Numbered from the stretch's first letter, positions 36,038 to 48,042 are shown. The stretch is DNA of 64,000 nt from Magnolia sinica (GCF_029962835.1 NC_080584.1:83046862-83110861); one strand, 5' to 3'. Notes: generated by a model not told the origin, from the sequence alone. A program made the numbers and translations.

Positions 36038-36827
36038 TCTATATTAAAAAAAAGAAATTTTAATAATGGTATTTCTTACCATTGTAGTACCCTGATAGAA
36101 ATTATAATAATAATATCTGACAATAACCAAATTTACTTAGAGATCTCTGGTATCTACCTTCTTTCTCAAATAAGCGCCTACTACATGATAAAAGATCATT
36201 GAATTTCATGCTTAACTCTATTGAACTCAAATTTCAAGTTTTCATCTAATCACAATCACATGTTAAGGCATCACCTGGTCAAGATTTTGGACTGGCTCGA
36301 CGGGATTGATGAGCTCAGCAGGATTCACAGCCTTTGATATAGCAGCCTTCACCAAAGCAGAATAATAACTGAGTTCCTATCAAAGTCGCACCTCTCCTGT
36401 GCAGGCACCGTGCAACATAAGTTTTTGCTTGAATTTATCCTCGCAATTCACAATTGAATCAAATCTTCAGTAATTGAATGCAGAACTCAAAATAACTAAC
36501 ACTAGGAAAGAATACAATGATTTTCTAATATCATCAATATATTTTTCTCCACACTTATTGTCAAAAGAACTGGATTTCCCTTCACATTCTATTCAGGTTA
36601 ACAGGCCCCTAATGTTGAGAGCATATCTGGTGTGAGAAAATAGTCCATGTCATGTATATTAAATACTGTCCTCAAAAGAAAGGAAGCAATGCACGGAAAC
36701 AGCTGGAAGATACTGTAAAGTTGACCGGCCTTAAGCATGTAACCACAAGCCTTTTCAAAATAGAAGGGGTATCAAGTTCACACATGCATCCCAAACTTCC
36801 TAAATTAAACAATTAACTTCTGACGGG

Positions 36828-36829
<2 letters not shown>

Positions 36830-36905
<76 letters not shown>
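36830..36905. repeat. (AT)n microsatellite, 76 bp (copy 1)
   Basis: Pure AT dinucleotides just beyond the last callose synthase exon. It lies at the same place and has about the same length in copy 2. Confidence 0.95.
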
Positions 36906-36907
<2 letters not shown>

Positions 36908-36943
36908 AGGAATTGATGAGAGTTTGACATCTAGAGAACTCAT

Positions 36944-38431
36944 GAGAATGAAAGCATATTACGAACTTTAGGTGCTGGTGGCATAACCACGAACAAAGAA
37001 TTTGAGAAGAAAGAAATTCGCCTTCAGGCTTCTAGGTTGGATGGTACATCCATTGCAGATTCCTTCACAGTGAGCAACAGATATAGCCTTCTGATCTGGA
37101 ACAAGGAAAATAATCAGCAAGCCACTATTAGAAGACCAGAACTTCTCATTATATCAGCTTGCTTACCTTCTCTTTCCAGGCTTCTGATTCAGGTGTGGAA
37201 ATTTGATTGCTCCAGAGGATGCAAATAACTAATATTGTTGATCAAGAGGTGTCATCCCTTCATACCTTCCATAAGGACCACCACCATGGCTTGAATCCAA
37301 AAGGCTGCCCAAGAAAAATGTAGAACAACATTAAAACATCAACTAATAAATTAGCATTTTATGAAAGAATCAAATTGAAAATGCTTCCCCTGGAAAACTG
37401 TTCCTCCATTATGTCTCTAGTCACAACCTCCAGCATGTCTTGAAATAGAATGATGACCCGATCCCTTTCTTCAGGTTTATTGTCCAACTGAAATGATTAA
37501 ACAAAGATTTGGCTTTTATAGATTACACAACCAAGCTCGTTTGTGGCAGTAATGAAATATGAAACATTTCAGATAGGAACCAAATATTTAACCAGCTTAA
37601 CAAAATGGTCATAGAGGCTACGGAGACCGCTCATCTTTAATTCACTTATTAGGGTGTCATTGGCTATATGTTTCTCAACTTCAGAAAATATATCATTTAT
37701 GACCCTGAAATGTAAGTGAAACCATGGACAAGAATTATCAGGAAATGCAACTGTAGTGAAATAATAATCCCACCAAAAGGAGAAAAAAAAAAAGAAAAAA
37801 GAAAAAGGCAAAGCAGGTAGACCCCATTCTATATCTGTAAAAAAATGAATTATTAGATCATTTGTATTTAAAACATTCCTTAATCTTTTTCACGTGGCCC
37901 ATCAACTGAGTGCTTGATAATGTTTCTAAATGATGCATAGCATTCACGAACAACACAATACATGTAATTGTCTGCATTGATTCTCTTTTTGAGCTCATGG
38001 TCCTTACCATTGCTATCTTTCGCCATATCCAATGCAATTGGAATCTAATAGCAAATACAGCATAGCATGTGAGCATAGGATTCAGTTTTTTCAGTACTAA
38101 ATCAAACAAGCAATACAAACCTTGCTGGCAAGCAGGAAAGGAGACCATTGGATAAGGTCCAAATCACGATCAGCACAATATGGAACTAGCAACAAGTCCA
38201 TTTCCCTGAAATTTTGGATGAGCTTATTACATTTTTTGACATGATAAATGAGGGCAATAAGAAATTAAGAAATAATACTTGATGAATCTCCTTGACATAA
38301 TTAGCTCCAGGAGTCAATATTTCAAGCTCCAATTACCTGTTACTTATTAAATCTTCCTCTCTAAAACTACTAATAATTTTGTTCCACAGTTGGGCAAATT
38401 TCACAGCCTGCTTCTCTTTATTAGGTGGGAT
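36944..38431 (-). pseudogene. Callose synthase (GSL/CalS) fragment, seven exons, copy 1
   Basis: Minus-strand exons: 38431-38337 ([20 protein letters not shown]), 38205-38121 (EMDLLLVPYCADRDLDLIQW), 38044-~37885 (IPIALDMAKDSNGKDHELKK), 37704-37581 (VINDIFSEVEKHIANDTLIS), 37488-37390 (LDNKPEERDRVIILFQDMLE), 37304-37167 (LLDSSHGGGPYGRYEGMTPL) and 37095-36944 (IRRLYLLLTVKESAMDVPSN). This is the cytosolic loop before the catalytic part of the plasma-membrane beta-1,3-glucan synthase. Introns are kept. The TAG at 37229-37231 is shared with copy 2. Private lesions are TGA at 37024-37026 and lost GT donors after the fifth (GG) and seventh (AT) exons. The third exon lacks a GT donor in both copies. 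Whole proteins have about 1,900 residues; about 280 are here. A clear pseudogene. Confidence 0.93.
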
Positions 38432-38541
38432 CTGAAATAACAAATTCATGTCCATGTAATTTCAAAGTTGATAATTCACTCAGTACACTAGTAGGACATA
38501 ATGCATGAAAAATCTAAAGCAGTAACTCAAGTAAAAACAAG

Positions 38542-38765
38542 TTAAAAGTAAACAATAACAAAAATACTCACCATTGGGGCATGAACTGGAGTTGGTTCAG
38601 TGCCAAGATCAAACGTGTTGGTAGTTTTTGATTTCTGGGGAAATGCAAGCATTGACTGCACGAAAAATCCATATTTTCCATTATTTTCAGGCCAAACTCT
38701 CATTCCCTGGGATAGCCAATCTAGAAGAAGCAGAGGCTTTGCTTCCAATAGTCAGAATTGACATA
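38542..38765 (-). pseudogene. Possible further callose synthase exon, strongly decayed
   Basis: The minus-strand text around 38,650 contains an AVNACISPEIK-like word recalling the AFNACLIPEEK segment that precedes the first clear exon in callose synthases. A longer frame here (starting MEAKPLLLLDWLSQGM) is open in both copies but has no recognised relative. The assignment rests on one short word and the position. Confidence 0.25.
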
Positions 38766-39502
38766 AATACTAAATGCACTCATTAGATGGTCCCCACTTA
38801 CATGTTGAATTAGACCATCAGTTGTCCATTGACTTCAACATTGTGGCCCACCTAATGAGTAGATCATCTTGACTTTGATGCAAGGTGATCTTTATGATGG
38901 GCCAGGGTACAGATCTGCTGTACTAAGTAGCATGTTGATTAGAAAGATAGAGATGCATGACAGGTTAGCATATCTCAGCTTGTAGGGGATTAGTTCTATA
39001 GAAAATCAGTCAGGTCAACTTATCAGTGGATCACATTGGACTATTGAATGTGAACTACTGAATGTTTTTAATAAAATCCGTCTTCTTTTTGTTCAATAAT
39101 ACCACTCTTCATAGTGAGTTTTATGGGTCCAACACCCATAAGCTCCCCGTATATTGTTTTGTGATGTACAGCGGGCCGTAGACCTATTCCTAATGTAGAT
39201 GAACCGAAGGAAGCTCAAATAGAAGCAGACATAATCCATCAGATTTGGGCCTAGTCCTACGTGAGGCATGGCATAACTAGGCCCCAAGCAACTTACCAGA
39301 ATGTCCAACAGAACCAAAGCCTTAATCGCCCAAAAGCAAATCTAACACAACCATTAATAATAATAATAATGAAATAAGTAACAAACAGAAAGAAATTCAT
39401 CCAGTAGGCCTCTTGATCAGCATTTCATCTCCATAAACAAGCCTATAATCCGTTTCATGCATTCGAGTCAGGAATTCGGCGAAAATCGGTGCCGAATGGA
39501 TC
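38766..39502. other. Non-coding part of the duplicated unit
   Basis: It has GTGGCCCACCTAATGAGTAG-type words. No gene recognised. Confidence 0.4.
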
Positions 39503-39675
39503 CTTACTCTTGCTCCGGTGGTAAACTCTTCAGGAGTTTCAACACCCGGTCAGGGGTTCGAGTATCCATAGGTGGTGAAATCCCACTATGGCGTGAGTGT
39601 GTGGGGGTGTGTGTGTGCTAAAAATAAAAATTAAAAATTAAAAAATTAAAAAATTAAAAAATAAAAATAAAAAAC
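39503..39675 (+). mobile_element. tRNA-derived SINE-like element (copy 1)
   Basis: CTCCGGTGGTAAACTCTTC resembles a pol III A-box region and GGGGTTCGAGT (39,554-39,564) a B-box. These are followed by GGTGGTGAAATCCCACTATG, a GTG-rich stretch and an A-rich tail with repeated AAAAATT units. The same element is in copy 2 (55,903-56,078), and a truncated relative is at 1,797. No clear target duplication was found. Confidence 0.5.
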
Positions 39676-40452
39676 CGGGAACTTTGGTAGAAAGAAGCCT
39701 TTTCAACCATTATCTGACACTGACTACTTTCTTCATACACGTGTATTATAAAATTATCATACATGTTCTTGTCTTTCACATGTATAGTAACACAACCAAT
39801 ATAAAATTTTCAGTTTCTCTTGAATCTCTCTCCTGCTCTTAAATCATAACCTTGACCAAGCTATTTTGGTTATGCTTTGCATTTCGTATTTTTTCCAATC
39901 AATTCACATTTCTATGTGTAAATGTTTTGTTCATTTGTCTTGCACTCATGCTGTCTGATCTCTATATGCTTTTTAGGCTTTCTGCAGATAGTCATGACAA
40001 GCATTTTAATGGTTATTCATTGACTTTTTTAGTTCTTGGAAATGAACCTGGAAGATGAAGCTGAGGAAGATGGTGCCAATGTTGATCTTGACTCACGAAG
40101 GAAGGGGAAGTGTGTTGTTCCATAAACATCTACAAGCCAAGTGAGTTTGGATTTCTTTTTTCATTGATTCAGTATCTCTTGGATTGCTTTATCTGGATTA
40201 GACTACTGTTTTTTTTTTTGGATTGCTGCTTAAGGTATATTTTTCTTTTCTTTTTCTTTTTCTGTTACCTATTTGAGCTAACTTTATTATTGGTTGGTTT
40301 TTGTCCTTCACAATTAGCTTTTCTTTGTCGAGTTTTATATGTTGTATTGAGATCATGTTTCAAATTAATGAGATTTTTCCCACCATTTTGTTATGATTTC
40401 TTTAGCTAATTGATGACACGTATGGATTGAGCAATTTTCTTACCTTGTACAG

Positions 40453-40536
40453 AAATTAACGGACCTGTCGAATGCACCTAGCGCCAGATTGATCGATGGC
40501 ATCTTGCTCACAAAATTTGACACTATTGACAACAAG
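40453..40536 (+). pseudogene. SRP receptor alpha subunit, one exon (copy 1)
   Basis: Twenty-eight codons between a TACAG acceptor and a GTATTT donor read KLTDLSNAPSARLIDGILLT then KFDTIDNK. This is part of the GTPase (NG) domain of the SRP receptor alpha subunit, with the TKFD (G4-type) guanine-specificity motif. The protein docks the signal recognition particle at the ER. The exon itself is undamaged, but the preceding (GNDAVDQL) and following (GAALSMVY) exons are not found in the adjoining kilobase. An acidic exon-like piece upstream (40,040-40,125, [20 protein letters not shown]) is of unknown origin. Present three times in the window. Confidence 0.85.
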
Positions 40537-41633
40537 GTATTTCATTGTAGATTTTAATCAATCTCGACCTCTTTTTTTTGTTTTGTTTTTTATTCTCTTC
40601 CTTTGTATATTTTCTCGCGGTCATTTTGGGCTTCTGCATTTTGGAATTTTTGGGGGTGTCCTTTTTTAACAAGATGCTAGATGTACAATGCTAGATCCTT
40701 CACTTGAATTGTACAAGTAGCGGTGGGCATGGCATTGTTCTTCTTGATTTGTAGATGAGGGGTTATGGACATAAATCATCTTTTATTGAAAGCAAATCTC
40801 TTTCATGGTAAGGGACCTTTCTTGTTTCAAAGTTTGTCTAAGGATGTTCATGATGTTTGCTTATTTCATGACTTTGGAAATGCCTTGTATAGATTAGCTT
40901 ATGGGTTAGATGGATCCAAATTCCATTGTTCCAATTTATCTCCTGTTTAGGAAGGCCTTTGCTTAATATCCCTACCATAAGATGATCCTGATTTTCTTGT
41001 TGGGCTTCATGTGGAGTTTTTTTTATAAATTGTAACACTCGAGGAACCATTTGGGACCCTCTTCAATCAGATGATGTTTGTTGGAGCATAATTTGAGTAG
41101 GTATGGAGTCTGTTCTGGTCTTTTTCAAACAGTTTTTGTACAGTTCAACTACAAGGAAAACCTCTACTGTTTCAGTCTAGGAAAAATTAAAATAAAAAGC
41201 AAATGTCTAGGTTGCATTTGGATGCTCAATTGAATTGATTTGCAATAGTTTGATTCAAGGAAGCGGAAGGAAGTGGAAATGACTGAATTGGGCTAGTCAA
41301 TTTGCAATTTAGAACATCTTCATGATGTGGAGTGTTGACCAAATTGTTACCATTTTTTTTCATATATTGGACTCCAAGACCATCAGATGTATGGGCATGC
41401 AGGAATATTGGCAATTGGATGCCCCATGAATGTCCCAGCAAACATGTGCCATTTTGGTTTGGCACTGCTGGCACTTATTTGTGTAGTGTGTGTGAAGACC
41501 AGTCATCTTCAAAAAGACTATTTGTTGTTCTCTGTTCCTTTCAGCGGCCAAAATTGAAATGGACACAAACCAATTTTATGCATCTGCTCCTTTGGGCTTG
41601 AGTTAGACACTGGACAGGGGCTTATGTGGGCCC

Positions 41634-42186
41634 TATTATATTTTGTTTTAAAATAATATTAAAATTTGAATTTTCAAATTTTCGGTGATTTTCCTCCACA
41701 TTTGAAAAGTTTTGGTACTTTTGTGTTGTGGGTTTTGTCCCACATCGGATTTGAAAAGGTAAACTATCTTGTATATAAGATAGTCTTTTTGTCTAAGGCT
41801 TGAGCCCCTTTCAGGGGGCATGTGAATTTGGTCTGTGGGGAGCTATGCCAATAGCTCTACTATATGCCATTGACCATACACGCGCGGGCGCCGAGCCGAG
41901 TCTGTGTCCGTTTCCGTGTCCGCGGGCGCGGGTGCGGGTACGGTGTGTGTGTACTCGCGTGGGTGTGTGTATGGGTACTCGCAAGACTGTATGTGCGGGA
42001 GTGTACTGGCACTTGCACTTTTTCGTTTTAAACCAGAGAGATGCGTCCCTTCTAGTTGGTCGCCTCTGTTGGGTTTAAACCCAACTGACCTAACCTTTTG
42101 TAAAGGGTGCTTATGCACCACTGAGTCCATATAAAGATTACCGATTCCAATTTTAAAAACGAAATTATTATCTCTCTTATAAAACT
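41634..42186 (+). mobile_element. Truncated copia LTR at a chimeric junction
   Basis: It matches the first ~553 bp of the LTR at 58,031, inserted at the same base of the same GGGCCC target, then stops inside the LTR at CTTATAAAACT. It continues directly into a second SRP-receptor block (42,187 onward). No internal region follows. A fossil LTR piece with about two thirds of the LTR length. Confidence 0.9.
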
Positions 42187-43518
42187 TTGTCCTTCACAAT
42201 TAGCTTTTCTTTGCCAAGTTTTATATGTTGTATTGAGATCATGTTTCAAATTAATGAGATTTTTCCCACCATTTTGTTATGATTTCTTTAGCTAATTGAT
42301 GACACGTATGGATTGAGCAATTTTCTTACCTTTTACAGAAATTAACGGACCTGTCGAATGCACCTAGCGCCAGATTGATCGATGGCATCTTGCTCACAAA
42401 ATTTGATACTATTGACAACAAGGTATTTCATTGTAGATTTTAATCAATCTCGACCTTTTTTTTTGTTTTGTTTTTTATTCTCTTCCTTTGTATATTTTCT
42501 CGCGGTCATTTTGGGCTTCTGCATTTTGGAATTTTTGGGGGTGTCCTTTTTTAACAGGTGCTAGATGTACAATGCTAGATCCTTCACTTGAATTGTACAA
42601 GTAGTGGTGGGCATGGCATTGTTCTTCTTGATTTGTAGATGAGGGGTTATGGACATAAATCATCTTTTATTGAAAGCAAATCTCTTTCATGGTAAGGGAC
42701 CTTTCTTGTTTCAAAGTTTGTCTAAGGATGTTCATGATGTTTGCTTATTTCACGACTTTGGAAATGCCTTGTTTAGATTAGCTTATGGGTTAGATGGATC
42801 CAAATTCCATTGTTCCAATTTATCTCCTGTTTAGGAAGGCCTTTGCTTAATATCCCTACCATAAGATGATCCTGGTTTTCTTGTTGGGCTTCATGTAGAG
42901 TTTTTTTTATAAATTGTAACACTCGAGGAACCATTTGGGACCCTCTTCAATCAGATGATGTTTGTTGGAGCATAATTTGAGTAGGTATGGAGTCTGTTCT
43001 GGTCTTTTTCAAACAGTTTTTGTACAGTTCAACTACAAGGAAAACCTCTACTGTTTCAGTCTAGGAAAAATTAAAATAAAAAGCAAATGTCTAGGTTGCA
43101 TTTGGATGCTCAATTGAATTGATTTGCAATAGTTTGATTCAAGGAAGCGGAAGGAAGTGGAAATGACTGAATTGGGCTAGTCAATTTGCAATTTAGAACA
43201 TCTTCATGATGTGGAGTGTTGACCAAATTGTTACCATTTTTTTTTCATATATTGGACTCCAAGACCATCAGATGTATAGGCATGCAGGAATATTGGCAAT
43301 TGGATGCCCCATGAATGTCCCAGCAAACATGTGCCATTTTGGTTTGGCACTGCTGGGACTTATTTGTGTAGTGTGTGTGAAGACCAGTCATCTTCAAAAA
43401 GACTATTTGCTGTTCTGTTCCTTTCAGCGGCCAAATTTGAAATGGACACAAACCAATTTTATGCATCTGCTCCTTTGGGCTTGAGTTACACACTGGACAG
43501 GGGCTTATGTGGGCCCTT
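42187..43518. repeat. Second SRP-receptor block, ending in an empty target site
   Basis: It repeats 40,300-41,633 and 56,700-58,030. At several diagnostic positions (for example TTTGCCAAGTT at 42,212, CCTTTTACAG at 42,329, GCTGGGACTT at 43,350) it agrees with copy 2 rather than with its neighbour in copy 1. It runs through ATGTGGGCCCTTCATGTGG into block T without any LTR. Confidence 0.9.
42339..42422 (+). pseudogene. SRP receptor alpha exon (second copy in unit 1)
   Basis: Same 28 codons as 40,453-40,536 with intact splice sites. It belongs to the re-duplicated block behind the truncated LTR. Confidence 0.85.
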
Positions 43519-43911
43519 CATGTGGTGTGGATGCCGCTATGCTTAAATGTGAGTGTGGGCTTAGAACGCTTTCCTCGTCTGTCAAACACTCTGCTGAAAC
43601 AGAGTTTTGACACTATACTAGCCTGATTGGCTTGAACGTGATATTAGTGGTAGCTATCAACTAAGAAATGTGTTTAAAAAATGTAAATACAGCAAGTCAG
43701 GATGACATTGAAATAACAATGTTTTAAAAAAAAAAAAAAATCTAAAACCATCAACTAACAAATGGGGAAAAATGTAAATACAAGAAGTCATGATCACATT
43801 GAAATTTGTTTTTATCCCAAAAAAAATAAAAAATAAAAATGGAATTATAATCACTAGGTTGGTGCCCGGGCCTGTGTCTAGTGGCATGATTCTGTGTGAG
43901 TGTTTTTTCTT

Positions 43912-43975
<64 letters not shown>

Positions 43976-44740
43976 GAAAAGATGCTGGCATTGAAAAATG
44001 GATGTTATGGCAAGTGCGAAAAGATGGTCGACTTGAAATTAATGTAGTTGCAAATTTGGGAGCCCACACAATTTTATGAATGCTTTGAAAATCTTTGTTT
44101 GGTTCATGAAACAAAGTTAGGTCTGACTTAATGGTTCTTTGGATGTAATCATAGTTACTCCTTTATTGATTATTAGCCACTTGACCCCAACTGAGCTGAT
44201 TCTTACAAAACCAGCTATAGTTATTCATACACCAAAATCGCTAATTAGGAACTACAGCGATTTTGATGCGTCCAGCATTCGGACTCTTGTGAGGTCAGGT
44301 TTTCCTGATCCAATAAGGTTGGTGTTGGTCCATTTTCCATCACAGATTGAGGCAATGAATGCCTTCCGGGTGAAAAATAGAAGCTTTTGTCTCCATAATC
44401 CCATTTCGATGTGGGTCCTTCAGTAAATAAATCCGCCTTTCTGGATTTTTACTAGTTGGGCATTTTCTCAGGGCAATGACCGCAAATCATGTATGTTTTT
44501 AAGGCCTACCGGTGGGCCAGATTGTGCATTCTTATTTGCCAAGCTTCTTTCAGGAACATAGTTGTAGTTGCAAATGTAATTTACAAATTATTATTTCTAT
44601 AGTGCTTTTCTGGTTTTCCATATGGAAAGACGACGATATGTCCATTGTCTTGTGATTTTTCTTGGCAGAAACCTTAGCTATAACAAATTGTTGGACCAAT
44701 TCCGCTCACCTTTGATAACTTGGCAAAATCTCAATTCATG
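43519..44740. repeat. Block T, copy 1
   Basis: Nearly identical to 62,818-64,000 and more distantly like 1-1066. It includes a (CT)n tract at 43,915-43,972. A frame of 95 codons at 44,139-44,426 is open in all three copies (93 codons in copy 0), but it contains no known motif and may be chance. Confidence 0.9.
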
Positions 44741-44746
44741 TAAGCA

Positions 44747-45098
44747 ACCTTGTTTCTCAAAAAAGAATTTCATACAGCAGATCTCTATGATAAGTGTTAC
44801 AGTGCTATTAGAAACAACTGCTTAATTACAACAACTTCAGAGTCCGTAGCCAACATTATTTATCTGACAAAAGAAAGGTCTTTTGATGCTCTCTTTAATA
44901 CCAGTGAATATTCTTTTTGTCCAGATTTCCACGTGGAAATTTTATAACGATCTTAGACTTTCACTGATTATTTTACTGCAATTTTACATGCACAAGATTC
45001 CTGCAGGAAAGCACCTGATGGAGCTTGTTGCAGTTGATTGGTTCAAAGACGTGAAACGAATGGACCATGTTGCAATGCGTCACGGCTGTGCAGTCCAA
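44747..45098 (+). pseudogene. Two exon-like segments of an unidentified gene
   Basis: The first (about 44,752-44,947) reads KEFHTADLYDKCYSAIRNNC, LITTTSESVANIIYLTKERS and FDALFNTSEYSFCPDFHVEI before a stop. The second (45,007-45,098), between CTGCAG and GTAAAT, reads KHLMELVAVDWFKDVKRMDH then VAMRHGCAVQ. Both have protein-like composition, and the second has good splice borders. I do not recognise the family. A smaller exon-like piece (NLSYNKLLDQFRSPLITWQN) follows TTGGCAG at 44,670. Together they may be a fragment of one host gene, as elsewhere in the window. Confidence 0.45.
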
Positions 45099-45515
45099 GT
45101 AAATCTAGTGATCCTCTCTTTAGTGCCATTTTTTACTATCATATGCTCACAAATTATGTGAAATCAGCATGATAAATGATTTCTCTGATGGTTTCAGATC
45201 TAAAGGGTGTTTAAAAGCTAAAGCAGCAGGGTGGAACATAGTAGTAGCAGAGTCACTAATATGATAAACCTCAATAAAAGTCAGTGTAACTGTTTGATGC
45301 ACTCTCAATGTCTGTAGGGATTCAAGTGATGCCTGACATAAATTAGTTCTATCTTTAACATTTTATTTCTCCATGGGCATATTAGAGAGAACTTAAGCTT
45401 GAAGAGTTTCCATGAAGGTTGGTTTGTCAATAAGTGGGCACAAGAACTCACTACTGAATATTTTTTGCTTGTTCATGCATCCTAAATTTAGTTGCAGTGT
45501 TTGGTTTGTTTGTTT

Positions 45516-45516
<1 letters not shown>

Positions 45517-45567
<51 letters not shown>
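45517..45567. repeat. Poly(T) tract, 51 bp
   Basis: Uninterrupted T run preceded by TTGTTTGTTTG. It could be the reversed tail of a retroposon, but no body was recognised. Sequencing length error is likely. Confidence 0.9.
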
Positions 45568-45568
<1 letters not shown>

Positions 45569-46874
45569 AAGAATTCATTTGAAAACCACCGTTATCAAAA
45601 ATGAATATTTAGAACACTGTTCAAGCCAGCAAGCTGTTGACGCAAGTATTGTCATTTTCATTTTTTTTAGGAATGTGAAAAGTAGAATAGGTTCATAAAA
45701 ATAAATAAATAAATAAGGAAGAAGAAGAAGAAGAAGAAGAATAGGTTCATGAGTATCCCTAGCCCTAAGAAACTGGAATATAAGAAGTAGAATAGGCTCT
45801 TCTTTTCTGTTTATCTTATAATTTTTAAAATAAAGTTTTTGCTGGAGGAGTAGGAAGTGTTTGGCAGTCTAAAAGAAAATAAACATAGAAACCCAAGTAG
45901 ATACTACTTACACCTGTCTCTTAAAATAAAATCAATAATGCTGAATGCTTGGGAAAAAATGATAGGTTTACTCAGTTCCTAACCATCTTTTCTTGCAGCC
46001 CATAGCTGTATGCTTGAAACCATATGATTGTGTGGATTATGATATTTACTCTATTTCTCAGTGTGTTTTGCTGATGTAGGTTGCATTCAACCCACATGCA
46101 CTGCTCAACATTGTTTGTGAGCCATACTAAAAGGGTTCTTGTCTCCAAGATCTCTTGTTCAGAAATTCCCTTACTGCTTTTCCCCACTTTTCTATTATAA
46201 TGGTATTTTCTCTTCAAAAAAGCATTGCTTGTGATATGTGGGGATCTGACATTCCTCATAACATGCAGATCCTCATGGTCTATGAATTTTGATTGTACTA
46301 AATCCACATGAAGGAAGCATTGCTTGAGAATCCCCTTTTATTTCTTAATTTTCGTGGGATTTTCCCGAGTATAACCCAAGAACAGTCCTGATATTTAAAA
46401 ATCCTTCAGTGACTGAGAACTGACTGAGAAGGGAATTTCACTTCGGAACCAATGAGTATTGCTTCAGAATTTTTTGGATGCGGCTGTACTCACATGTCAT
46501 GAACACTTAACAGAATTTCCTGCTGCGGATGCCTTAATAGCATCAAAAGTTGAAAATTACAATGCCAGCTGCTTGAGCTACAAATGTCTTGCAAGCATAC
46601 ACTAAGGGCATGTTTAGATGCACGGAAAATGGAACTTGTTTTAGACGGATGACAACAGGGCTGTTCGGTTACGTGGATTCTACACAATAATCATTATATT
46701 ATGCATTGCCAGAATTCTCTGGCATGAGACAAGGTGACAGTTGTTTAATAAATTATGAGGATTCCACTTGCTATCCAGACAGGCACTCCAAATGTTTAGC
46801 ATTCACAGTCGCAAGAAAAGTTAAGGAGATAGCGACTTCTGTCAAAGTATATATGATAATGATATATATGTGAA
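45568..46874. other. Unassigned intergenic stretch
   Basis: A (GAA)n run near 45,720 and no recognisable gene. Confidence 0.4.
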
Positions 46875-47092
46875 CTTGTTGATAGTAGGCTATGTAACTT
46901 GCCTAGCTCCCTCTTCCGTTCTGATTTTACAACAAGAGAGAGAGTTAGACAAGTTACAAAGACTATTAATCTTACTAATCTTACTCGGTAGACTTGTTGA
47001 TAGTAGGCTTTTTAACTTGCCTGACTCCGTCTTTTCTCGTGATTTTACAAGAAAAGAGAGAGTTAGACAAGTTACAAAGACTATTAATCTTA
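46875..47092 (+). repeat. 118-bp tandem duplication with internal inverted repeat
   Basis: CTTGTTGATAGTAGGCT occurs at 46,875 and 46,993, and the sequence up to AGACTATTAATCTTA repeats. Each unit holds an imperfect hairpin pairing AACTTGCCT..CTCC with GAGAGTTAGACAAGTT. The second unit ends about 85 bp before the left edge of segmental copy 2. Confidence 0.85.
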
Positions 47093-48042
47093 GTCTCTCA
47101 CCCGCTCCCGCTACCTCCGATTCTCACGCTCCCTCTCTCACTCTCTTCCTGATTCTTTGCGTTAATCCCGAGGGGCCTTATATAGGCCTAGGGTTCTCGC
47201 TCGATCGCAACCGTACGCTGCTATTTCATGCCACGAACTGTTTAGATGTTGTGGCTTCACCCTCTGATCCTCTTTACATCTCACTGATCCAACGTTTGAG
47301 ATAGATTCTCACCATCATGGCCCACTGAATGAGTGTTTTTGATCGGAAAATGGGGCCCACATCATCATGGTGGGTTTCCCGACTGGACGGAGAAGATGGA
47401 ATCATCACCCATGACAAGTTTTTATCGACGGTGTATTCCGACGATCTGAGTCGTCTGGATGGACCGGATGGGTCCCCTCACCGTTGTGGGGCCCACTAAT
47501 CCCATCGCAGCTCACCCGAATGCAAATACTCGCGAGAAATTCCACCGTGGCTTTTTCTCGTGCGGAGGGTAGATCTTTTCGGAAGTAGGTGGCCGGCCGT
47601 TGCTGCCATAGATAGGACGTCCAGGATGGTGACATGAATCCCCAGCAACGGCCCGGATGGCTCCAGCTCGCACCACCCGAAGAGGAAAGCATCTTTCCTC
47701 CTTTCGTCAAGCCACGGAAAACGTCCTTTCGGGATGCTGAACGGAGGGCTGGGATGGGTCAAGGTGGATGGCTAAGATGGAAAGGGAGGAGGATGCGCGG
47801 ATTGCCAGCCTGGCAAGAAGAAACGGAGTTCCGTTTTTGAGTCGCACGCACACCTCTGCTTGGGCCGAAGATCGCGTGCATGAACACGTGTGATATCACG
47901 CGAAAAGGATTAGGTTTTGGTTGGAGGCATCCTCCGGTCACGATGGACGGTCCCGATCAATCCTATGGGACATGATGATGGACCCCAGTTCGTACGATCG
48001 AACGCTGTCCGTTCAAACAGCAGCATTCGTTGGTCGGAAGAG

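Larger units (their letters stand above)
31460..41633. repeat. Segmental duplication, copy 1 (10.2 kb)
   Basis: Collinear with 47,178-58,030 over its whole length, differing by scattered substitutions (a few per hundred bases by eye) and small indels, plus a 0.67 kb segment present only in copy 2 (49,064-49,733). Homology begins abruptly at TTATATAGGCCTAGGG and ends at the copia target site ATGTGGGCCC. Both copies have the same orientation, about 15.7 kb apart, so this is a direct tandem duplication. Confidence 0.95.

Noticed and set aside
40765-40950. 61-codon frame present three times (also 42,649 and 57,162)
   Set aside because: The repetition follows from the block duplication. The frame ends soon after and no family is recognised, so it is not listed as a gene.
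41800-42134. Frames on both strands through the GC-rich LTR tract, repeated at 58,197 and 62,071
   Set aside because: They lie within copia LTR sequence of biased composition and are not host genes.
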